Origin: Osmia lignaria lignaria
Taxonomy: Eukaryota > Arthropoda > Insecta > Hymenoptera > Megachilidae
Reading direction: 5' to 3'
Length of the DNA stretch: 64,000 nt
Assembly (NCBI RefSeq): GCF_051020975.1
Contig: NW_027478171.1
Coordinates: forward strand, 4,402,001 to 4,466,000
Made by a program: the position numbers and the translations under genes. The notes beneath the pieces are model-generated. The model was not told the DNA's origin, ran no database searches, and was given only the letters and a program-made list of their open reading frames with translations. The stretch's first letter is position 1. The number at the start of each line of letters is the position of its first letter. Positions 1 to 10,945 of the stretch are shown piece after piece.

Positions 1-322
1 TCTCTTAACATTTTGCCATAGCTCGCTTCGTTTCCGAGATATTTGCAGATATATCTCAAGGGAAGGGGCCTGACGGACATATTTCGAGATATTTCTTCTT
101 CTTGTTGTTCTTCTTCTGCACAGCTAAGCTGGAAGTGGCATTTGCAGCTCGCAATAGTGCAGAGTTATCTCAAAGAAAGGGGCCACGGTGTTTCTGAATC
201 TCTATTATGTTGGTGCGGCTTCGGAACTTTTAAATATCTCGATATATCTCGAAAACTACGCTTCTGATCAAAAAATATCATACAACATAAATTGTAGGAA
301 ACATAATTCTCTACAAAAAACG
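1..322 (+). repeat. Reference monomer and its internal anatomy
   Basis: This first monomer serves as the coordinate frame for the rest. Bases 1-33 hold tctcttaacattttgccata and gctcgcttcgtttcc. Bases 45-70 and 159-184 are an internal duplication. Bases 35-44 and 85-94 both read cgagatattt. Bases 94-117 form a perfect 24-nt mirror repeat of CTT/GTT triplets. Bases 223-262 hold the palindromic motifs gatatatc and, in many copies, tctcgaga, with tgatca just beyond. Bases 269-315 are a spacer with several A-tracts and most of the diagnostic variants (aaattgtagg, aaaaagtagg or aacttgtagg). Bases 43-267 are an open frame of 74 codons starting at TTG, judged non-coding. Confidence 0.95.
94..117 (+). 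repeat. 24-nt perfect mirror repeat in a pyrimidine tract (one per monomer)
   Basis: The tract reads the same in both directions along one strand, centred between bases 105 and 106, and is all pyrimidine except two G's four bases apart at the centre (ttgttgtt). It is conserved in most monomers. Symmetry is broken in those with tctacttg, tctgcttg, ttgctctt, cttgatgttc or the ctt deletion. Homopyrimidine mirror repeats can adopt intramolecular triplexes; here the G interruptions make this uncertain. Confidence 0.85.
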
Positions 323-3300
323 TCTCTTAACATTTTGCCATAGCTCGCTTCGTTTCCGAGATATTTGCAGATTCAGCTCAAAGGAACGGGCCTGACGGAC
401 ATATTTCGAGATATTTCTTCTTCTTGTTGTTCTTCTTCTGCACAGATAAGCTGGAAGTGGCATTTGCAGCTCGCAATAGTGCAGAGTTATCTCAAAGAAA
501 GGGGCCACGGTGTTTCTGTATCTCTATTATGTTGGTGCGGCTTCGGAACTTTTAAATATCTTGATATATCTCGAGAACTACGCATCTGATCAAAAAATAT
601 CATAGAACATAAAAAGTAGGAAACTTAATTCTCTACAAAAAAGGTCTCTTAACATTTTGCCATAGCTCGCTTCGTTTCCGAGATATTTGCAGATTTATCT
701 CAAGGGAAGGGGCCTGACGGACATATTTCGAGATATTTCTTCTTCTTGTTGTTCTTCTTCTGCACAGCTAAGCTGGAAGTGGCATTTGCAGCTCGCAATA
801 GTGCAGAGTTATCTCAAAGAAAGGGGCCACGGTGTTTCTGTATCTCTATTATGTTGGTGCGGCTTCCGAACTTTTAAATATCTTGATATATCTCGAGAAC
901 TACGCATCTGATCAAAAAATATCATAGAACATAAATTTTAGGAAACATATTTCTCTACAAAAAAGGTCTCTCAACATTTTGCCATAGCTCGCTTCGTTTC
1001 CGAGATATTTGCAGATTTATCTCAAGGGAAGGGGTCTGACGGACATATTTCGAGATATTTCTTCTTCTTGTTGTTCTTCTTCTGCACAGCTAAACTGGAA
1101 GTGGTATTTCCAGCTCGCAATAGTGCAGAGTTATCTCAAAGAAAGGGGCCACGGTGTTTCTGAATCTCTATTATGTTGGTGCGGCTTCGGAACTTTTAAA
1201 TATCTCGATATATCTCGAAAACTACGCTTCTGATCAAAGAATATCATAGTACATAAATTGTAGGAAACATAATTCTCTACAAAAAACGTCTCTTAACATT
1301 TTGCCATAGCTCGCTTCGTTTCCGAGATATTTGCAGATTCAGCTCAAAGGAACGGGCCTGACGGACATATTTCGAGATATTTCTTCTTCTTGTTGTTCTT
1401 CTTCTGCACAGCTAAACTGGAAGTGGCATTTCCAGCTCGCAATAGTGCAGAGTTATCTCAAAGATAGGGGCCACGGTGTTTCTGTATCTCTATTATGTTG
1501 GTGCGGCTTCGGAACTTTTAAATATCTCGATATATCTCGAAAACTACGGTTCTGATCAAAAAATATCATAGAACATAAATTGTAGGAAACATAATTCTCT
1601 ACAAAAAACGTCTCTTAACATTTTGCCATAGCTCGCTTCGTTTCCGAGATATTTGCAGATATATCTCAAGGGAAGGGGCCTGACGGACATATTTCGAGAT
1701 ATTTCTTCTTCTTGTTGTTCTTCTTCTGCACAGCTAAGCTGGAAGTGGCATTTGCAGCTCGCAATAGTGCAGAGTTATCTCAAAGAAAGGGGCCACGGTG
1801 TTTCTGTATCTCTATTATGTTGGTGCGGCTTCGGAACTTTTAAATATCTTGATATATCTCGAGAACTACGCATCTGATCAAAAAATATCGTGGAACATAA
1901 AAAGTAGGAAACTTAATTCTCTACAAAAAAGGTCTCTTAACATTTTGCCATAGCTCGCTTCGTTTCCGAGATATTTGCAGATATATCTCAAGGGAACGGG
2001 CCTGACGGACATATTTCGAGATATTTCTTCTTCTTGTTGTTCTTCTTCTGCACAGCTAAGCTGGAAGTGGCATTTGCAGCTCGCAATAGTGCAGAGTTAT
2101 CTAAAAGAAAGGGGCCACGGTGTTTCTGTATCTCTATTATGTTGGTGCGGCTTCGGAACTTTTAAATATCTCGATATATCTCGAAAACTACGCTTCTGAT
2201 CAAAAAATATCATAGAACATAAAAAGTAGAAAACTTAATTCTCTACAAAAAAGGTCTCTTAACATTTTGCCATAGCTCGCTTCGTTTCCGAGATATTTGC
2301 AGATTTATCTCAAGGGAAGGGGCCTGACGGACATATTTCGAGATATTTCTTCTTCTTGTTGTTCTTCTTCTGCACAGCTGAGCTGGAAGTGGCATTTGCA
2401 GCTCGCAATAGTGCAGAGTTATCTCAAAGAAAGAGGCCACGGTGTTTCTGTCCCTCTATTATATTTGTGCAGCTTCGGAACTTTTAAATATCTTGATATA
2501 TCTCGAGAACTACGCATCTGATCAAAAAATATCATAGAACATAAAAAGTAGAAAACTTAATTCTCTACAAAAAAGGTCTCTTAACATTTTGCCATAGCTC
2601 GCTTCGTTTCCGAGATATATGCAGATTTATCTCAAGGGAAGGGGCCTGACGGACATATTTCGAGATATTTCTTCTTCTTGTTGTTCTTCTTCTGCACAGC
2701 TAAGCTGGAAGTGGCATTTGCAGCTCGCAATAGTGCAGAGTTATCTCAAAGAAAGGGGCCACGGTGTTTCTGTATCTCTATTATGTTGGTGCGGCTTCGG
2801 AACTTTTAAATATCTCGATATATCTCGAAAACTACGCTTCTGATCAAAAAATATCATAGAACATAAAAAGTAGAAAACTTAATTCTCTACAAAAAAGGTC
2901 TCTTAACATTTTGCCACAGCTCGCTTCGTTTCCGAGATATTTGCAGATTTATCTCAAGGGAAGGGGCCTGACGGACATATTTCGAGATATTTCTTCTTCT
3001 TGTTGCTCTTCTTCTGCACAGCTAAACTGGAAGTGGCATTTGCAGCTCGCAATAGTGCAGAGTTATCTCAAAGAAAGGGGCCACGGTGTTTCTGTATCTC
3101 TATTATGTTGGTGCGGCTTCGGAACTTTTAGATATCTCGATATATCTCGAAAACTACGCTTCTGATCAAAAAATATCATAGAACATAAATTGTAGGAAAC
3201 ATAATTCTCTACAAAAAAGGTCTCTTAACATTTTGCCATAGCTCGCTTCGTTTCCGAGATATTTGCAGATATATCTCAAGGGAAGGGGCCTGACGGACAT

Positions 3301-6300
3301 ATTTCGAGATATTTCTTCTTCTTGTTGTTCTTCTTCTGCACAGCTAAGCTGGAAGTGGCATTTGCAGCTCGCAATAGTGCAGAGTTATCTCAAAGAAAGG
3401 GGCCACGGTGTTTCTGTATCTCTATTATGTTGGTGCGGCTTCGGAACTTTTAAATATCTTGATATATCTCGAGAACTACGCATCTGATCAAAAAATATCA
3501 TAGAACATAAAACGTAGGAAACTTAATTCTCTACAAAAAAGGTCTCTTAACATTTTGCCATAGCTCGCTTCGTTTCCGAGATATTTGCAGATATATCTCA
3601 AGGAAAGGGGCCTGACGGACATATTTCGAGATATTTCTTCTACTTGTTGTTCTTCTTCTGCACAGCTAAGCTGGAAGTGGCATTTGCAGTTCGCAATAGT
3701 GCAGAGTTATCTCAAAGAAAGGGGCCACGGTGTTTCTGTATCTCTATTATGTTGGTGCGGCTTCGGCACTTTTAAATATCTTGATATATCTCGAGAACTA
3801 CGCATCTGATCAAAAAATATCATAGAACGTAAAACGTAGGAAACTTAATTCTCTACAAAAAAGGTCTCTTAACATTTTGCCATAGCTCGCTTCGTTTCCG
3901 AGATATTTGCAGATTTATCTCAAGGGAAGGGGCCTGACGGACACATTTCGGGATATTTCTTCTTCTTGTTGTTCTTCTTCTGCACAGCTAAGCTGGAAGT
4001 GGCATTTGCAGCTCGCAATAGTGCAGAGTTATCTCAAAGAAAGGGGCCACGGTGTTTCTGAATCTCTATTATGTTGGTGCGGCTTCGGAACTTTTAAATA
4101 TCTCGATATATCTCGAAAACTACGCTTCTGATCAAAAAATATCATAGAACATAAAAAGTAGGAAACTCAATTCTCTACAAAAAAGGTCTCCTAACATTTT
4201 GCCATAGCTCGCTTCGTTTCCGAGATATTTGCAGATTTATCTCAAGGGAAGGGGCCTGACGGACATATTTCGAGATATTTCTTCTGCTTGTTGTTCTTCT
4301 TCTGCACAGCTAAACTGGAAGTGGCATTTCCAGCTCTCAATAGTGCAGAGTTATCTCAAAGAAAGGGGCCACGGTGTTTCTGTATCTCTATTATGTTGGT
4401 GCGGCTTCGGAACTTTTAAATATCTTGATATATCTCGAGAACTACGCATCTGATCAAAAAATATCGTGGAACATAAAAAGTAGGAAACTTAATTCTCTAC
4501 AAAAAAGGTCTCTTAACATTTTGCCATAGCTCGCTTCGTTTCCGAGATATTTGCAGATATATCTCAAGGGAACGGGCCTGACGGACATATTTCGAGATAT
4601 TTCTTCTTCTTGTTGTTCTTCTTCTGCACAGCTAAGCTGGAAGTGGCATTTGCAGCTCGCAATAGTGCAGAGTTATCTCAAAGAAAGGGGCCACGGTGTT
4701 TCTGTATCTCTATTATGTTGGTGCGGCTTCGGAACTTTTAAATATCTCGATATATCTCGAAAACTACGCTTCTGATCAAAAAATATCATAGAACATAAAA
4801 AGTAGAAAACTTAATTCTCTACAAAAAAGGTCTCTTAACATTTTGCCATAGCTCGCTTCGTTTCCGAGATATTTGCAGATTTATCTCAAGGGAAGGGGCC
4901 TGACGGACATATTTCGAGATATTTCTTCTTCTTGTTGTTCTTCTTCTGCACAGCTAAGCTGGAAGTGGCATTTGCAGCTCGCAATAGTGCAGAGTTATCT
5001 CAAAGAAAGGGGCCACGGTGTTTCTGTATCTCTATTATGTTGGTGCGGCTTCGGAACTTTTAAATATCTCGATATATCTCGAGAACTACGCATCTGATCA
5101 AAAAATATCATAGAACATAAAACGTAGGAAACTTAATTCTCTACAAAAAAGGTCTCTTAACATTTTGCCATAGCTCGCTTCGTTTCCGAGATATTTGCAG
5201 ATATATCTCAAGGGAAGGGGCCTGACGGACATATTTCGAGATATTTCTTCTACTTGTTGTTCTTCTTCTGCACAGCTAAGCTGGAAGTGGCATTTGCAGC
5301 TCGCAATAGTGCAGAGTTATCTCAAAGAAAGGGGCCACGGTGTTTCTGTATCTCTATTATGTTGGTGCGGCTTCGGCACTTTTAAATATCTTGATATATC
5401 TCGAGAACTACGCATCTGATCAAAAAATATCATAGAACGTAAAACGTAGGAAACTTAATTCTCTACAAAAAAGGTCTCTTAACATTTTGCCATAGCTCGC
5501 TTCGTTTCCGAGATATTTGCAGATTTATCTCAAGGGAAGGGGCCTGACGGACATATTTCGAGATATTTCTTCTTCTTGTTGTTCTTCTTCTGCACAGCTA
5601 AGCTGGAAGTGGCATTTGCAGCTCGCAATAGTGCAGAGTTATCTCAAAGAAAGGGGCCACGGTGTTTCTGTATCTCTATTATGTTGGTGCCGCTTCGGAA
5701 CTTTTAAATATCTTGATATATCTCGAGAACTACGCATCTGATCAAAAAATATCATACAACATAAAAAGTAGGAAACTTAATTCTCTACAAAAAAGGTCTC
5801 TTAACATTTTGCCATAGCTCGCTTCGTTTCCGAGATATTTGCAAATATATCTCAAGGGAAGGGGCCTGACGGACATATTTCGAGATATTTCTTCTACTTG
5901 TTGTTCTTCTTCTGCACAGCTAAGCTGGAAGTGGCATTTGCAGCTCGCAATAGTGCAGAGTTATCTCAAAGAAAGGGGCCACGGTGATTCTGTATCTCTA
6001 TTATGTTGGTGCGGCTTCGGAACTTTTAAATATCTCGATATATCTCGAAAACTACGCTTCTGATCAAAAAACATCATAGAACATAAATTGTAGGACACAT
6101 AATTCTCTACAAAAAAGGTCTCTTAACATTTTGCCATAGCTCGCTTCGTTTCCGAGATATTTGCAGATATATCTCAAGGGAAGGGGCCTGACGGACATAT
6201 TTCGAGATATTTCTTCTTCTTGTTGTTCTTCTTCTGCACAGCTAAACTGGAAGTGGCATTTCCACCTCGCAATAGTGCAGAGTTATCTCAAAGAAAGGGG

Positions 6301-6762
6301 CCACGGTGATTCTGTATCTCTATTATGTTGGTGCGGCTTCGGAACTTTTAAATATCTTGATATATCTCGAGAACTACGCATCTGATCAAAAAATATCATA
6401 GAACATAAAAAGTAGGAAACTTAATTCTCTACAAAAAAGGTCTCTAAACATTTTGCCATAGCTCGCTTCGTTTCCGAGATATTTGCAGATATATCTCAAG
6501 GGAAGGGGCCTGACGGACATATTTCGAGATATTTCTTCTACTTGTTGTTCTTCTTCTGCACAGCTAAGCTGGAGGTGGCATTTGCAGCTCGCAATAGTGC
6601 AGAGTTATCTCAAAGAAAGGGGCCACGGTGTTTCTGTATCTCTATTATGTTGGTGCGGCTTCGGAACTTTTAAATATCTTGATATATCTCGAGAACTACG
6701 CATCTGATCAAAAAATATCATAGAACATAAAAAGTGGGAAACTGAATTCTCTACAAAAAAGG

Positions 6763-7082
6763 TCTCTTAACATTTTGCCATAGCTCGCTTCGTTTCCGAG
6801 ATATACAGATTTATCTCAAGGGAAGGGGCCTGACGGACATATCTCGAGATATTTCTTCTTCTTGTTGTTCTTCTTCTGCACAGCTAAGCTGGAAGTGGCA
6901 TTTGCAGCTCGCAATAGTGCAGAGTTATCTCAAAGAAAGGGGCCACGGTGATTCTGTATCTCTATTATGTTGGTGCGGCTTCGGAACTTTTAAATATCTT
7001 GATATATCTCGAGAACTACGCATCTGATCAAAAAATATCATAGAACATAAAAAGTAGAAAACTTAATTCTCTACAAAAAAGG
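6763..7082 (+). repeat. 320-bp monomer with 2-bp deletion
   Basis: The usual gagatatttgcagat reads gagatatacagat here, two bases shorter. The deletion removes the TTG that opens the recurrent frame, so this copy has no 74-codon frame. No other monomer in the window shares this deletion. Confidence 0.9.
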
Positions 7083-8692
7083 TCTCTTAACATTTTGCCA
7101 TAGCTCGCTTCGTTTCCGAGATATATGCAGATTTATCTCAAGGGAAGGGGCCTGACGGACATATTTCGAGATATTTCTTCTTCTTGTTGTTCTTCTTCTG
7201 CACAGCTAAGCTGGAAGTGGCATTTGCAGCTCGCAATAGTGCAGAGTTATCTCAAAGAAAGGGGCCACGGTGTTTCTGTATCTCTATTATGTTGGTGCGG
7301 CTTCGGAACTTTTAAATATCTCGATATATCTTGAAAACTACGCTTCTGATCAAAAAATATCATAGAACATAAAAAGTAGGAAACTCAATTCTCTACAAAA
7401 AAGGTCTCCTAACATTTTGCCATAGCTCGCTTCGTTTCCGAGATATTTGCAGATTTATCTCAAGGGAAGGGGCCTGACGGACATATTTCGAGATATTTCT
7501 TCTGCTTGTTGTTCTTCTTCTGCACAGCTAAACTGGAAGTGGCATTTCCAGCTCTCAATAGTGCAGAGTTATCTCAAAGAAAGGGGCCACGGTGTTTCTG
7601 TATCTCTATTATGTTGGTGCGGCTTCGGAACTTTTAAATATCTTTATATATCTCGAGAACTACGCATCTGATCAAAAAATATCGTGGAACATAAAAAGTA
7701 GGAAACTTAATTCTCTACAAAAAAGGTCTCTTAACATTTTGCCATAGCTCGCTTCGTTTCCGAGATATTTGCAGATATATCTCAAGGGAACGGGCCTGAC
7801 GGACATATTTCGAGATATTTCTTCTTCTTGTTGTTCTTCTTCTGCACAGCTAAGCTGGAAGTGGCATTTGCAGCTCGCAATAGTGCAGAGTTATCTAAAA
7901 GAAAGGGGCCACGGTGTTTCTGTATCTCTATTATGTTGGTGCGGCTTCGGAACTTTTAAATATCTCGATATATCTCGAAAACTACGCTTCTGATCAAAAA
8001 ATATCATAGAACATAAAAAGTAGAAAACTTAATTCTCTACAAAAAAGGTCTCTTAACATTTTGCCATAGCTCGCTTCGTTTCCGAGATATTTGCAGATTT
8101 ATCTCAAGGGAAGGGGCCTGACGGACATATTTCGAGATATTTCTTCTTCTTGTTGTTCTTCTTCTGCACAGCTAAGCTGGAAGTGGCATTTGCAGCTCGC
8201 AATAGTGCAGAGTTATCTCAAAGAAAGGGGCCACGGTGTTTCTGTATCTCTATTATGTTGGTGCGGCTTCGGCACTTTTAAATATCTTGATATATCTCGA
8301 GAACTACGCATCTGATCAAAAAATATCATAGAACGTAAAACGTAGGAAACTTAATTCTCTACAAAAAAGGTCTCTTAACATTTTGCCATAGCTCGCTTCG
8401 TTTCCGAGATATTTGCAGATTTATCTCAAGGGAAGGGGCCTGACGGACACATTTCGGGATATTTCTTCTTCTTGTTGTTCTTCTTCTGCACAGCTAAGCT
8501 GGAAGTGGCATTTGCAGCTCGCAATAGTGCAGAGTTATCTCAAAGAAAGGGGCCACGGTGTTTCTGAATCTCTATTATGTTGGTGCGGCTTCGGAACTTT
8601 TAAATATCTCGATATATCTCGAAAACTACGCTTCTGATCAAAAAATATCATAGAACATAAATTGTAGGAAACATAATTCTCTACAAAAAACG

Positions 8693-10624
8693 TCTCTTAA
8701 CATTTTGCCATAGCTCGCTTCGTTTCCGAGATATTTGCAGATATATCTCAAGGGAAGGGGCCTGACGGACATATTTCGAGATATTTCTTCTTCTTGTTGT
8801 TCTTCTTCTGCACAGCTAAGCTGGAAGTGGCATTTGCAGCTCGCAATAGTGCAGAGTTATCTCAAAGAAAGGGGCCACGGTGTTTCTGTATCTCTATTAT
8901 GTTGGTGCGGCTTCGGAACTTTTAAATATCTTGATATATCTCGAGAACTACGCATCTGATCAAAAAATATCATAGAACATAAAAAGTAGAAAACTTAATT
9001 CTCTACAAAAAAGGTCTCTTAACATTTTGCCATAGCTCGCTTCGTTTCCGAGATATATGCAGATTTATCTCAAGGGAAGGGGCCTGACGGACATATTTCG
9101 AGATATTTCTTCTTCTTGTTGTTCTTCTTCTGCACAGCTAAGCTGGAAGTGGCATTTGCAGCTCGCAATAGTGCAGAGTTATCTCAAAGAAAGGGGCCAC
9201 GGTGTTTCTGTATCTCTATTATGTTGGTGCGGCTTCGGAACTTTTAAATATCTCGATATATCTTGAAAACTACGCTTCTGATCAAAAAATATCATAGAAC
9301 ATAAAAAGTAGGAAACTCAATTCTCTACAAAAAAGGTCTCCCAACATTTTGCCATAGCTCGCTTCGTTTCCGAGATATTTGCAGATTTATCTCAAGGGAA
9401 GGGGCCTGACGGACATATTTCGAGATATTTCTTCTGCTTGTTGTTCTTCTTCTGCACAGCTAAACTGGAAGTGGCATTTCCAGCTCTCAATAGTGCAGAG
9501 TTATCTCAAAGAAAGGGGCCACGGTGTTTCTGTATCTCTATTATGTTGGTGCGGCTTCGGAACTTTTAAATATCTTGATATATCTCGAGAACTACGCATC
9601 TGATCAAAAAATATCGTGGAACATAAATTGTAGGAAACATAATTCTCTACAAAAAACGTCTCTTAACATTTTGCCATAGCTCGCTTCGTTTCCGAGATAT
9701 TTGCAGATATATCTCAAGGGAAGGGGCCTGACGGACATATTTCGAGATATTTCTTCTTCTTGTTGTTCTTCTTCTGCACAGCTAAGCTGGAAGTGGCATT
9801 TGCAGCTCGCAATAGTGCAGAGTTATCTCAAAGAAAGGGGCCACGGTGTTTCTGTATCTCTATTATGTTGGTGCGGCTTCGGAACTTTTAAATATCTTGA
9901 TATATCTCGAGAACTACGCATCTGATCAAAAAATATCATAGAACATAAAAAGTAGAAAACTTAATTCTCTACAAAAAAGGTCTCTTAACATTTTGCCATA
10001 GCTCGCTTCGTTTCCGAGATATATGCAGATTTATCTCAAGGGAAGGGGCCTGACGGACATATTTCGAGATATTTCTTCTTCTTGTTGTTCTTCTTCTGCA
10101 CAGCTAAGCTGGAAGTGGCATTTGCAGCTCGCAATAGTGCAGAGTTATCTCAAAGAAAGGGGCCACGGTGTTTCTGTATCTCTATTATGTTGGTGCGGCT
10201 TCGGAACTTTTAAATATCTCGATATATCTTGAAAACTACGCTTCTGATCAAAAAATATCATAGAACATAAAAAGTAGGAAACTCAATTCTCTACAAAAAA
10301 GGTCTCCTAACATTTTGCCATAGCTCGCTTCGTTTCCGAGATATTTGCAGATTTATCTCAAGGGAAGGGGCCTGACGGACATATTTCGAGATATTTCTTC
10401 TGCTTGTTGTTCTTCTTCTGCACAGCTAAACTGGAAGTGGCATTTCCAGCTCTCAATAGTGCAGAGTTATCTCAAAGAAAGGGGCCACGGTGTTTCTGTA
10501 CCTCTATTATGTTGGTGCGGCTTCGGAACTTTTAAATATCTCGATATATCTCGAAAACTACGCTTCTGATCAAAAAATATCATAGAACATAAATTGTAGG
10601 AAAGATAATTCTCTACAAAAAAGG
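8693..10624 (+). repeat. Tandem duplication of a 3-monomer (966-bp) unit in domain A1
   Basis: The monomers at 8693, 9015 and 9337 are repeated in the same order at 9659, 9981 and 10303. The middle monomer of each set carries a true ATG (gatatatgcag) and a cttgaaaac change that closes the frame early. The third carries tctgcttg and cagctctcaa. The last monomer of the second set has a different distal half. The monomer at 9337 joins a tail marked cgtgga to a spacer marked aaattgtagg, which places a junction near 9619-9628. A related pair lies at 7083-7726. Confidence 0.8.
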
Positions 10625-10945
10625 TCTCTTAACATTTTGCCATAGCTCGCTTCGTTTCCGAGATATTTGCAGATATATCTCAAGGGAAGGGGCCTGACGG
10701 ACATATTTCGAGATATTTCTTCTTCTTGTTGTTCTTCTTCTGCACAGCTAAGCTGGAAGTGGCATTTGCAGCTCGTAATAGTGCAGAGTTATCTCAAAGA
10801 AAGGGGCCACGGTGTTTCTGTATCTCTATTATGTTGGTGCGGCTTCGGAACTTTTAAATATCTTGATATATCTCGAGAACTACGCATCTGATCAAAAAAT
10901 ATCATAGAACATAAAAAGTAGGAAACTTAATTCTCTACAAAAAGG
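10625..10945 (+). repeat. 321-bp monomer with shortened A-run
   Basis: The spacer A-run before ggtctg has five A's where neighbours have six, a one-base homopolymer loss. This differs from the other 321-bp class, which lost an A in tcttaacatt. The next monomer (10946) resembles that at 5475. Confidence 0.9.

Larger units (their letters stand above)
1..10945 (+). repeat. Domain A1: mixed monomer types, 34 copies
   Basis: This stretch interleaves several monomer families. They differ in the distal block (gaaaactacgcttctga or gagaactacgcatctga), in the spacer (attgtagg or aaagtagg) and in private markers. Markers include the cagctcaaaggaacggg variant (monomers at 323 and 1289), a tctgcttg variant (4187, 7405, 9337, 10303), a tctacttg variant (3543, 5153, 5797, 6441) and the cacatttcggg variant (3865, 8371). 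The same markers return at offsets of whole monomers, showing past duplications: 3543-4186 resembles 8049-8692, and 5475-5838 resembles 10946-11309. Confidence 0.8.

Noticed and set aside
26..42. CENP-B box in cttcgtttccgagat
   Set aside because: It begins with TTCG but lacks the required A and CGGG at the fixed distances, so it does not fit the core consensus.
311..508. Reverse-strand open frames (also near 2243-2440 and 37974-38171)
   Set aside because: Only three of 199 copies are open in this frame, depending on single substitutions; they are chance frames inside the repeat.
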